From contig NZ_BNCD01000019.1 of NCBI RefSeq assembly GCF_014656295.1, positions 62,001 to 126,000 on the forward strand: 64,000 bases of DNA. The letters are read 5' to 3'. The notes below the pieces were generated by a model, which was not told the origin of the DNA, ran no database searches, and worked only from the letters and a program-made list of their open reading frames with translations. This document shows, piece after piece, positions 8,773-17,600 of this stretch. The DNA is from Streptomyces sulfonofaciens. GTDB lineage: Bacteria > Actinomycetota > Actinomycetes > Streptomycetales > Streptomycetaceae. Made by a program: the position numbers and the translations under genes. Within the stretch, counting starts at the first letter, position 1, and each line of letters starts with the position of its first letter.

Positions 8773-9858
8773 TCAGGTCTGTGCGGCCACCGGTGCCAGG
8801 ATCCGGCGGAAGACCGCCAGCGCCCGTTCCACGTCGCCGTCCGACACCCCGGCGTGGGTGACGGCACGGATGCGGCCGTGTCCGAGTTCGGCGAGGTGCA
8901 CGCCCTCGGCCGAGCACAGGGAGAGGAACTTGTCCTGGGTGAGCGTGGGGTGGGCGACGCGGAAGAACACCATGTTGGTCTCCACCGGCTCCACGGTGAC
9001 ACCGGGCAGCAGGGCGAGGCCCGCGGCGAGGGCCCGGGCGCTTACGTGGTCGTCCGCGAGCCGGTCGACCATCTCCTCCAGCGCGACCAGGCCGGCCGCC
9101 GCGAGCACACCGACCTGCCGCATGCCGCCGCCCAGCATCTTGCGGACGCGGCGGACGCCGTCGATGAAGCCGGCGTCCCCCACCACCATCGAGCCCACGG
9201 GAGCGGACAGGCCCTTGGAGAGGCAGAACTGCACCGAGTCCGCGTGGCGGGCGATCTCGCTCGCCGGCACACCGCTGGACAGGGCCGCGTTGAAGATGCG
9301 CGCGCCGTCGAGGTGGACGGGCACCCCGCGGCGGCGGGCCAGCTCGGCGACCTGCGCCAGATGGTCGAGCGGGAGCACCCGCCCGCCGCAGCGGTTCTGC
9401 GGATTCTCCAGGCACAGCAGCGAGGGCAGCGCGAACTGCGGGTCCTCGGGGTCCTCGGGGAAGGCCGCCTCGATGTCGGCGAGCGCCATCGTCCCGTCGG
9501 GGGCGTTGCGGACGGGCTCGAAGACCACGCCGCCGCACACCGACGCGCCGCCCGCCTCGTAGACGTAGATGTCGGACTCGGCGCCCACCACGACCTTGGT
9601 GCCGCGCGGGCAGTGGGTGAGGATCGACGCGAGGTTGGCCATCGTGCCGCTCGGCATGAAGCAGCCGTCGCCCTTGCCCAGCGTGCGCGCGGCCAGCAAC
9701 TCCAGTTCGCGGACGGTGGGATCCTCGCCGTAGGTGTCGTCGCCCAGCCGTGCCGCGGTCATGGCCCGCAGCATGGCCGGCGTCGGCATGGTGAACGTGT
9801 CGCTGCGCAGCTCGACGCGGCGAAGGCCGGCGTCGCTCGCCGGTGTCTCAGGCACCAC
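8773..9858 (-). CDS. Low-specificity L-threonine aldolase-like PLP enzyme
   Basis: A 361-aa fold-type I PLP enzyme, the usual length for threonine aldolases. N-terminal landmarks are RSDTFTMPTPAML and DDTYGEDPTVRELE; the Schiff-base lysine lies in QFCLSKGLSAPVGS and the aspartate that contacts the PLP nitrogen is in VHLDGARIFNA. It splits threonine or allo-threonine into glycine and acetaldehyde, or runs in reverse to make beta-hydroxy amino acids. It overlaps the lyase gene by 11 bp. Since the last NRPS adenylation domain reads glycine-like, glycine supply is a sensible role; beta-hydroxy amino acid formation is the alternative. Confidence 0.9.
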   Translation of the reverse strand: MVPETPASDAGLRRVELRSDTFTMPTPAMLRAMTAARLGDDTYGEDPTVRELELLAARTLGKGDGCFMPSGTMANLASILTHCPRGTKVVVGAESDIYVYEAGGASVCGGVVFEPVRNAPDGTMALADIEAAFPEDPEDPQFALPSLLCLENPQNRCGGRVLPLDHLAQVAELARRRGVPVHLDGARIFNAALSSGVPASEIARHADSVQFCLSKGLSAPVGSMVVGDAGFIDGVRRVRKMLGGGMRQVGVLAAAGLVALEEMVDRLADDHVSARALAAGLALLPGVTVEPVETNMVFFRVAHPTLTQDKFLSLCSAEGVHLAELGHGRIRAVTHAGVSDGDVERALAVFRRILAPVAAQT

Positions 9859-11365
9859 GGACGGTCCCCTCTCCTGTGACGGACCCGGCCGCCGTGGCGG
9901 TGGCCGGGGCGCAGACGGCGTCGACGGTCTCCATCAGCCGTTCGGTACTGCGCTCCCATGCGGCCTCCTGCCGCAGGTGGGCGGCGCGGTGCTCCAGCCA
10001 CCGGGCGGCGAGCGGGCCGAAGGCACGCTCGAACGCGGCCGGGCCGGGGCCGCCGCCGAACCGGGCCGCGCGCCGCACCGCCTCGGGGCCGAGGTCGGGC
10101 AGCGGGGCTTTCGGGGTGTGCCCGTTGCGGGCGAGCCCCTCGCCGAGGGAGTCCACCTCCCCGGCGAGCACCGCGGTCGCGGCCTGGCCGACCTGGTAGT
10201 GCGCACGCCTGAACGGCACGCCCTGGCCCACCAGCCACTCGGCCGTCGCGGTCGCGTTGGTCAGGCCCTCGGTGGCCCGCCGGGCCATGACCTCGGGCAC
10301 GGGCCGCACCCCCTGGTAGGCGAGCCGCATGATCTTCACCGCGTCGGCCGTGGTGTACAGCGCCGCCATGACGTGGGACATGGCCTCGGTGCCGACCGCG
10401 ATCGAGTTGGTGAAGGGTGTGCCGCGCATCGCGCTCACCGCCGCGGTCAGCGCGCCCAGGGCGGCGGCGGACTTGCCCTGCACATGCTCCAGTACGAACG
10501 CGTTCCGCTTCTGGGGCATCATCGAGCTGGAGCCGACGAGACCGTCGGGGACGGTGAGCATGCCGAACTCGGCGCTGGACCACATCAGCAGGTCCAGTGC
10601 GGCCCGGTCCAGGGTGACGCCGAGGATCGCGCAGGTGGACAGCATGCGCAGTGCGGTGTCCCGGGAGGCGATGGCGTCGACGGAGTTGGCCACCGGCTCC
10701 GTGAACCCCAGGAGGTGCGCGGTGCGTTCGGGGTCGATGGGCACGGTCGTGCCGCCCACCGAGCCACCGCCGAGCGGGCTGCGCGCCAGCCCGCGGGCCG
10801 CGTGCGCCAGCGACTGGAGGTCGCGCTCGACCGCGTGCGACAGGCCGAGCAGGTAGTGCCCGAAGGTGATGGGCATGGCGGCCTGGAAGTGGGTGTGGAC
10901 GGGCATCAGGACGTCGCGGTACCTGCGCGCCCGGTTGGTCAGCACGGTGCCGAGGGCGGTGAGTTCGCGGGCGAGCCGCTTGTAGGGCTCGCGCAGGGCC
11001 AGTTGCAGGCAGGTCGCGTTGAGGTCGTTGCGCGAGCGGCCGGTCTGCAGGACTCCGCCGACACCCTCGCCGAGGAGTTCGATGAGGTAGCCCTCGTAGG
11101 CGAGGTACAGGCCCCTGGGCGTCGGCAGGTGCTCCAGGGGGGCGAAGTCCTGCTTGCGCAGGTCCTGGACGGCCGACAGCAGCGCCGAGGCGACCGGCCG
11201 CTCGGTGATGCCGCGCTCCGCCAGCATCACGACATGGGCCAGGTCGACCAGGCAGATCCGGTCGAGTTCCGCCTTCCAGGCCGGCCGGGGCGTGGCCGGG
11301 CGCTCCAGCAGCATGGCGCGGATCTGCGGCGAGGCAGCGGTGCGCAGCCTTCCGGAGTCCGTCAT
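9848..11365 (-). CDS. Argininosuccinate lyase/fumarase superfamily enzyme
   Basis: The 505-aa product carries the superfamily signature loop GSSSMMPQKRNAF, whose serine is the catalytic base, and the TGRSRNDLNATCLQL segment typical of argininosuccinate lyase. These enzymes eliminate fumarate from N-succinyl adducts and leave an amine. The gene overlaps the ATP-grasp gene by 4 bp (ATGA). It is unlikely to be the housekeeping ArgH because of its position inside a biosynthetic operon. Proposed role: release of fumarate from an aspartate adduct to leave the second amino group of 2,3-diaminobutyrate. The final 60 residues have an unusual Ala/Gly-rich extension. Confidence 0.88.
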   Translation of the reverse strand: MTDSGRLRTAASPQIRAMLLERPATPRPAWKAELDRICLVDLAHVVMLAERGITERPVASALLSAVQDLRKQDFAPLEHLPTPRGLYLAYEGYLIELLGEGVGGVLQTGRSRNDLNATCLQLALREPYKRLARELTALGTVLTNRARRYRDVLMPVHTHFQAAMPITFGHYLLGLSHAVERDLQSLAHAARGLARSPLGGGSVGGTTVPIDPERTAHLLGFTEPVANSVDAIASRDTALRMLSTCAILGVTLDRAALDLLMWSSAEFGMLTVPDGLVGSSSMMPQKRNAFVLEHVQGKSAAALGALTAAVSAMRGTPFTNSIAVGTEAMSHVMAALYTTADAVKIMRLAYQGVRPVPEVMARRATEGLTNATATAEWLVGQGVPFRRAHYQVGQAATAVLAGEVDSLGEGLARNGHTPKAPLPDLGPEAVRRAARFGGGPGPAAFERAFGPLAARWLEHRAAHLRQEAAWERSTERLMETVDAVCAPATATAAGSVTGEGTVRGA

Positions 11366-12594
11366 AGGACCGCCTCCTTGATCGGGGTGAGCGACGGCCG
11401 GACCGCCCGCAGGCCCCGGTCCGCCGAGCGGCCGGCCTCGGCCGCGGTTGCCGCGCGTGCCATGACGTGTCCGATGCGGTCCCGGAAGTCGTCACCGACG
11501 GTGAGTTCCGTGCCGGGGGCCCGGTAGGACTCGGCGTCGACGACCCCGGGCACCCGGCGCGCCTCGTCGAGTCCCGGCAGCCCGTCGAGGCGGCCGCTGC
11601 GCGTCGCCACGACGAAACGGATGGCCGCCGCCTCCGAGCGGGTCGGTGCGGGGGTGCGCCCGAGGCCGGTGAAGGCCCTGACGGTCTCCTCGATGAGGTC
11701 GATGCCGGTGGCCTCCTGCACCAGCCGGGGTATCCACCCGCCGGCCAGCCGGGGGTTCACCTCGACCAGGACGGGTTCCCCGGCGGCGGACAGGCGCAGT
11801 TCGACGTGGGCGGGGCCGAGGAGCAGTTCCAGGCACCGCACCGCGGCGCGCGCGGCCGCCTCGATCCGGGCGCGTACCGCGGGATCGAGCGGAGCGGGGA
11901 AGTCGTGGCCCGTCTCGACGAACGCGGGCAGCGCCCCCAGGTGCTTGCCGGTGACGCCGACGACGGCGCCGCCGAGCATCTCCACGGAGTACTCGGGCCC
12001 GTCGACGAACTCCTCGACGAGCACCCGCCGCGCCACCGGCCGGCCGCGCTCGTTGCGCTCCCTGGCGAGCAGGACGTCGACCAGTCCGGTCACCTCGCCG
12101 GCGTCGCGGCACAGCCGCACACCCTGGCTGCCGCTTCCCATGACGGGCTTCACCACGACGGGGTAGCCGATGTCCTGGGCCGCCCGGAGGGCCTCGTCGC
12201 GGGTGGCGGCCACCGCGAAGTGCGGTACGCGCACGCCGCCGTCGGCGAGCCGGCCGCGCTGGGCGCCCTTGTCCTGGACGGCTTCGACGGCGGCGGGCGG
12301 AAGGCCGGGCAGGCCCAGCCGTGCCGCGGCCGCGCTGGCGGTGCCCACGTAGTAGTCGGAGCTGGTGGTGACACCGGCGAGCCCTTCCTCGCCCGCCGCA
12401 CCGCGGCACGCGGCGACGACGGCCCCGACGTCGTCCGTGTCGGTGCGCACGACCTCGGCCCCGCCGACCGAGGCGTAGCGTGCCGGCTGCGAGGCCAGCA
12501 GGACCGGGCGCAGTCCGAGCCCGCGGGCGCGCTCGGGGAACAGCCGCCCGGTGCCCGTGGTGTTGCTCTCGACCAGGACGAGGGTGCGCGTCAT
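11362..12594 (-). CDS. ATP-grasp ligase
   Basis: The start is ATG 12594, overlapping the PLP-enzyme stop by 4 bp; a longer frame exists but its upstream part is antisense shadow. The 410-aa protein has the ATP-grasp elements in order: YPVVVKPVMGSGSQGVRL (ATP lysine and glycine loop), RRVLVEEFVDGPEYSVEM, and the Mg-binding VLVEVNPRLAGGWIPR. The N-terminal pre-ATP-grasp domain starts TRTLVLVESNTTGTG. Relatives join a carboxylate to an amine (dipeptide or amino-acid ligases). In this operon it could ligate aspartate during amination or cap the peptide; which one is not visible from sequence. Confidence 0.88.
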   Translation of the reverse strand: MTRTLVLVESNTTGTGRLFPERARGLGLRPVLLASQPARYASVGGAEVVRTDTDDVGAVVAACRGAAGEEGLAGVTTSSDYYVGTASAAAARLGLPGLPPAAVEAVQDKGAQRGRLADGGVRVPHFAVAATRDEALRAAQDIGYPVVVKPVMGSGSQGVRLCRDAGEVTGLVDVLLARERNERGRPVARRVLVEEFVDGPEYSVEMLGGAVVGVTGKHLGALPAFVETGHDFPAPLDPAVRARIEAAARAAVRCLELLLGPAHVELRLSAAGEPVLVEVNPRLAGGWIPRLVQEATGIDLIEETVRAFTGLGRTPAPTRSEAAAIRFVVATRSGRLDGLPGLDEARRVPGVVDAESYRAPGTELTVGDDFRDRIGHVMARAATAAEAGRSADRGLRAVRPSLTPIKEAVL

Positions 12595-13652
12595 GCCGCA
12601 CCTCCCGCGGCCTGCCGGGTGACGTCCTCGTGCCGCTGCCTGTTCCAGGCGTAGTGGCTCCAGGCGCCGTCGACCTGCGCCGGGTGGTCCAGCGTGCGCG
12701 GCGCGCCGGGCAGCGCCGGGGGGAGGAGGTCGTTGCGGCGCAGCCAGGTGTCGCTGTAGACGGTGCTCGTGTAGCGGTGGCCCTCGTCCGGGAAGAGCGC
12801 GACCACCTTGAGGTCCGGGTGCTCGCGTGCGTACCAGCGGGCCACATGGTGGGCCGCACCGCTGGTGGGACCCATGTAGAGGCAGTGCCCGGAGTGCAGC
12901 TCGCGGGTGGTGGCGAAGGCGGTCGGGGCGTCGAGCCAGTGCACCTCGTCGAAGAGGGTGTGGTCGAGCACCTTCGGCAGGAGCCCGTTGCCGAGGCCCC
13001 GCAGCCGCCGGGCCCCGGCGGGGGCGCCGAACAGCACGCTGCCGAGGGTGTCCACGCCGATCAGCCGCATCGCCGGGTTCAGGGACCGCAGGAACGAGCC
13101 GATCCCGGACGAGGAACCGCCCGAGCCGACCGGGCAGACCAGCGCGTCGACCGGTCCCAGGCTCTCCAGCAGCAGTTCGGCGACCGCCCCGTACGACACC
13201 GGGTTCAACGGGTTGTCGTACTGCCCCGGGGTGAAGTAGGTGCCCAGGCGTGACTGGATGCGCGCGAGCCGGTCGAGGCGGGCCTGCTGGACACCCGACG
13301 TGCGCAGTTCGGCCCCGGAGACGATGCTCACCCGGGCGCCGAGCGCCTCGAGCCGCCGCCGCAGCGGCGCGTCGATGGCGGGGTCGCCGACGAGCACCAG
13401 GGGGTAGCCGCGCAGGCGGCACACCATGGCGAGGCCGAGCCCGAAGGTGCCGGAGGTGGTCTCCACCACGGTGGTGCCCGGCAGCAGTTCGCCGCCGGCC
13501 TCGGCGCTCTTGAGGATGAAGTCCGCGGGCAGCAGCTTCATCAGGTGGAAGGCGGCCCCGTAGAGGTTCCCCTCCAGTTGGACGACCTTGGGGAGCACAT
13601 GGCTGTCGACCACGCTCCGGTAGGGCTTACGGCTGGCGTACGTCACTGGCAT
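12591..13652 (-). CDS. Cysteine synthase-like PLP enzyme (beta-replacement)
   Basis: A 353-aa fold-type II PLP protein starting at ATG 13652, inside the last 26 bp of the kinase gene. It has the phosphate-binding TTSGTFGLGLAMVCRLRGYP and the glycine-rich PLP clamp CPVGSGGSSSGIGSFLRSLNP. The expected lysine is probably the one in FHLMKLLPADFIL; the usual cysteine synthase PGGSVKDR is replaced, so the substrate is not simple O-acetylserine. In SbnA-type enzymes a phosphorylated hydroxy amino acid is attacked by the amine of another amino acid. Next to a threonine-kinase-like gene, O-phosphothreonine with aspartate as nitrogen donor is the most coherent proposal. Confidence 0.85.
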   Translation of the reverse strand: MPVTYASRKPYRSVVDSHVLPKVVQLEGNLYGAAFHLMKLLPADFILKSAEAGGELLPGTTVVETTSGTFGLGLAMVCRLRGYPLVLVGDPAIDAPLRRRLEALGARVSIVSGAELRTSGVQQARLDRLARIQSRLGTYFTPGQYDNPLNPVSYGAVAELLLESLGPVDALVCPVGSGGSSSGIGSFLRSLNPAMRLIGVDTLGSVLFGAPAGARRLRGLGNGLLPKVLDHTLFDEVHWLDAPTAFATTRELHSGHCLYMGPTSGAAHHVARWYAREHPDLKVVALFPDEGHRYTSTVYSDTWLRRNDLLPPALPGAPRTLDHPAQVDGAWSHYAWNRQRHEDVTRQAAGGAA

Positions 13653-14643
13653 GGTTGTCGCTCCCGGCGTTGTAGCGCCACTGGTCGGAGAAGTGCAGTT
13701 CACGAAGGCGGCGCCCGGCGAGGGCCGCCTGCCGTTCCAGTTCGGGCCTGCGCGCGTCGAAGAGCAGGCCGGCGATGGTGCCGCTGTGGGCGACCTGGAC
13801 CCCGAGGGCGCCGCACTCCGCGGCCACGTCCAGCACCCTTTCGAACCGGGGAACGGGCAGGAACCGCTGATTGATGCGGGCACTGGCGGTGGCGATGCGC
13901 CCGAGTTCGGCGAGGTGGCCGTGTTCCACCGCGCGCCGCAGCAGACCCCGCAGGGCCCTGAAGCACTCGATCTCCCACGAGGTGTACCGGGCCGGCGGCC
14001 AGGACAGCGTGTCGAGTCCCTGGTCGTCGAAGGCGAAACCGACCACTTCCAGTGACGGCGCCGGCCGGTGGAAGTCCTCGATCACCACGCCCTCGCGCTG
14101 GGCGAACAGCAGCATGCGGTCGAAGATCAGCGGGTCCGTGGCCACCTCCGCGGCGGCTGCGATCCGCGCGATCCGCTCGGGGGGCAGATGCCGGCCGGTC
14201 GCGGAGAGGACGGCGAGGATGGCAGCGGTGACATCGCTGCTCGACGAGCCGAGCCCGCGGCCCACCGCGACGTCTCCGTGCAGTTCGAGCCGGCCGCCGT
14301 AGCCTTCCATCCCGAGCGCGCCGAGCACGCCCCGCACGGCGCTCAGGGACTTGGTCTTCCACTTCGGCCGCACGCTCAGCTCCGGCTCCCAGCGGCTGAG
14401 CCGGATCGTGGCACTGCTGCCGAACAGCGAGCACGGCAGTGTGACCAGGCCCCTGCGGATCTCGCCGTGGTCCTCGAACGCCCCCTGGAGCAGTTCTCCG
14501 TGGTGGCTCGGCGCGGTGCCGATGCCGACCAGGGCCTCGGGCCCGGCGCCCTCGTGGCCCTCCTCGTGCGGCTCCGACTCCGCCAGCGCCGTCGGGCGCG
14601 GGTTGTCCGGCAGCACACCTCGCCGGGATACGCCCATCTCCAC
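13627..14643 (-). CDS. GHMP kinase, PduX-type L-threonine kinase-like
   Basis: The 338-aa protein shows the GHMP phosphate-binding loop VGRGLGSSSSDVTAAI, an N-terminal GTAPSHHGELLQG typical of PduX/CobL-threonine kinases, and a C-terminal glycine-rich motif (ECGALGVQVAHSGTIAGLL). PduX-like enzymes make O-phospho-L-threonine from threonine and ATP. GTG 14643 has GGAGG 5 nt upstream; ATG 14637 is a close alternative. It begins one base after the NRPS stop. Here it most likely activates threonine for the neighbouring PLP enzyme rather than for cobalamin synthesis, because no cobalamin genes are near. Confidence 0.88.
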   Translation of the reverse strand: MEMGVSRRGVLPDNPRPTALAESEPHEEGHEGAGPEALVGIGTAPSHHGELLQGAFEDHGEIRRGLVTLPCSLFGSSATIRLSRWEPELSVRPKWKTKSLSAVRGVLGALGMEGYGGRLELHGDVAVGRGLGSSSSDVTAAILAVLSATGRHLPPERIARIAAAAEVATDPLIFDRMLLFAQREGVVIEDFHRPAPSLEVVGFAFDDQGLDTLSWPPARYTSWEIECFRALRGLLRRAVEHGHLAELGRIATASARINQRFLPVPRFERVLDVAAECGALGVQVAHSGTIAGLLFDARRPELERQAALAGRRLRELHFSDQWRYNAGSDNHASDVRQP

Positions 14644-17600
14644 CTAGGCCTCCTCGGCCGTGTCGGTCTTCGGGTTCAGGGTCTGCAAGGCCGTCTCGAT
14701 CCTCTCGGCCACCGCAGCGGAGTGCGGGGGGTAGACGACGTCGTGGTGGTTGCCCGGCAGTTCGATCTCGTGCACGCGGCCGCGGGTGCGGGCCCGCCAG
14801 GCGTGCGGATCGACCGGCGGCGCCTGGAGCGTCGGGTGCTGCTGCGACACGGTGAACAGGTGGACGTCCGCGGTGACCCGAGTGCCCGGCCGGTAGCCGG
14901 CCGCGGCCTTCTGGTGGGCCCGTGCGACGGCCAGCATGCGGCGCACCGCCGCGGACTGCGTGCGCTCGGGCAGCGTCTCCCTCTCGTGGGAGCGGCGCAC
15001 CAGTGCCGCGATGATGTGGTCGTCGTCGAGCCGGCGCACCTGCTCCTCGCTGAGTCCGGCCTCCGCGCCGAACCTGACCAGCACATCCTGCTCCGAGGGG
15101 CCGGGGCCGGTGCCGAGCGCCTCGGCGTCGATCACACCGAGGAAGTCCACCTCGTCCCCGGCCCGCTCCAGTTGTGCCGCCATCTCGAAGGCGACGTTGC
15201 CGCCGAAGGACCAGCCCGCCAGCCGGTAGGGGCCCTCGGGGGCCACCGTCCTGATCTCGTCCAGATAGCGGGCCGCGATCTCCTCGATGCGCTCCAGCGG
15301 AGTGCTGTCGGTGTTGTAGCCGACGGCTTCGAGCCCGTACACGGGCCGGGTGCCGCCGAGCCGCCGGGCGAGGTCGACGTAGCAGCACACGTCGCCGCCG
15401 TGCGGGTGCACCAGGAACAGCGGCGGTGCCGGTGCCCGGCCGGCTTCGGGCGCGGGGCCCTCCGCCATCGGGACGAGCAGGTGGGCAACGGCGCCCGAGG
15501 CGCCCGGCAGCGCCGCGCACAGGCCCTCCACGGTGGGGGCGCGGAAGAGCGCGTTGAGGGGGACGTCGACCCCGAACTCCCGGCGCACCGCCTCCATCAG
15601 CTCGAACGCCCTGAGGGAGTGGCCGCCCAGCTCGAAGAAGTCGTCCCGTACGCCGATGGGGGCGCGTTGCAGGATCCGCTGCCACAGTCCCGTCATCCGC
15701 AATTCCAGCACATCGCGCGGGGCCATGGCCGCGCCCCCGGTCCCGGTGCCCGGCTCCGGCAGGCGCCGCACGTCCACCTTGCCGTTCGGGGTCAGCGGCA
15801 GGGCTTCGAGGCTCACGAATGCCGAGGGCACCATGTGGGAGGGCAGCCGGTCCCGCGCGAACGCGCGCAGCGACGCCGTCTCCTCGCCCTCGCGCCACAC
15901 CACGTGGCCCACCAGTCGCCGGTCCATCCCGGTACCGGCGACCGTGACCGCGCAGCGGGCCACGGCGGGGTGCCGCTGGAGCACCGACTCGGTCTCGCCG
16001 GGCTCGATGCGGTGGCCGCGTATCTTGACCTGGGCGTCGGCGCGGCCCGCGAACTCCAGGGTGCCGTCGGCGCGCCACCGTGCGAGATCGCCGGTGCGGT
16101 ACATCCGCCCGCCGGCGCCGAACGGATCGGGCAGGAAGCGCTCGGCGGTCGCCGCGGGACGCCCGCCGTAGCCGCGCACCACCCCGTCGCCCGCGAGGTA
16201 CAGCTCGCCGATGGTGCCGATCGGGGCGAGCCCCATGGCGTCGTCGAGCACATAGGCGCGGGTGTTGGACAGCGGGGTGCCGATGGGGACGGGGCCGGGC
16301 GCCTGTGAGGGCTCCACCCGGTGGGCCGTGGACCACACGGTGGTCTCGGTCGGCCCGTAGGCGTTCCACAGTTCGTCCACCCGGTCGGCGAGATCCGCGG
16401 CGAGCTGCCGGGACATCGCCTCACCGCCGCACACCGCCCGCAGGGTACCGCCCTGCCAGCCGCTCATCAGGAGCAGGTGCCAGGTGGCGGGGGTGGCCTG
16501 CACCAGGGTGGCCGAGACGGCGTCCAGGGCCTCGGCGAGCCGGGCACCGTCCGACGCGGTGGCACGGTCGGCGACGACGGTGCGGGCACCGCGGGTCAGC
16601 GGGACCAGCAGTTCCAGCACCGCGATGTCGAAGGAGACGGTGGTCACGGCAAGCACCGTGTCCTCCTCGTCCAGCCGCAGCCTGCGCGCCATGTCGGCGG
16701 CGAAGTTGGCGAGGCCGCGGTGCGGTACCTGGACCGGTTTCGGTCTGCCCGTGGATCCGGAGGTGTAGATGACGTACGCCAGGTCGTCCGGGTGGGTGGT
16801 GCGCGCCGGGGCCGTACCGGCGGGGTCTCCCCCGGTGTCGCGGTCCACGTCGATCACCGCCGCGCCCGGCCGGTCCTCGAACCGGGCGGCGAGTCCCTGT
16901 CCGGTCAGGACGATCCGGGCGCCGCTGTCCGCGAGCATGTAGTCGATGCGGTCCTGCGGGTAGGCGGGGTCGACGGGCAGGTAGGCGGCGCCGGCCTTGA
17001 GGACCGCGAGTACCGCGAGGACCGCCTCGGGCGACCGTTCGAGGACCACCGCCACCGGCGGTGTGCCGGGGCCCGCGCCGGCGGCCGCCAGCCGGGCGGC
17101 GAGCCGGCCGGAGCGCTCGGCCAGCTCCGCGTAGACCATGTCGGCCCGGCCCGGGGCGCCGAGGGCGACGGCGTGGGGGGTCCGCGCGGCCTGCGCGTCG
17201 ACCAGGTCGTGCAGGCAGGCCGCCGGGTACGCGGCGGCGGTGTCGTTCCAGCCGGTGCGCAGCCGGTGCTCCTCGTCGGGCGTCAGTACACCGATCCGCG
17301 ACAGGGGGCGGTGCGCGTCGGCGACGACCTGTTCCAGCAGGCGCCGGTAGTGCGCCACCAGCCTCTCCACCGTCTCCCGGTCCAGCAGCGCGGTGGCGTA
17401 GGTGAAGACCCCCTCGATGCGGTCGGGGTGGGTCACGAGTGTCACGTCGAGGTCGAACCTCACCGAGCCCGTCGGCAGTTCCACGGGGCGGGCTGTGGCG
17501 CCCGGCACTTCCAGTGCCCCGGACTGTGCTCCGACGAGGGTGAACATGATCTGGAAGAGCGGGTTGCGGCTGAGGTCGCGCTCGGGACGCAGGGCCTCGA

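Noticed and set aside
9848..11365. Housekeeping argininosuccinate lyase ArgH
   Set aside because: No other arginine genes are near, and it overlaps genes of the NRPS operon at both ends, so a pathway-specific role is more likely.
11362..13422. 686-codon version of the ATP-grasp protein
   Set aside because: The upstream 276 codons are in the wrong frame over the PLP-enzyme gene; ATG 12594 overlaps that gene's stop by 4 bp, the usual coupling.
14068..16308. 746-codon plus-strand frame opposite the end of the NRPS
   Set aside because: Shadow frame; composition is Arg/Gly/His-rich and the opposite strand carries the complete thioesterase and A-T domains.
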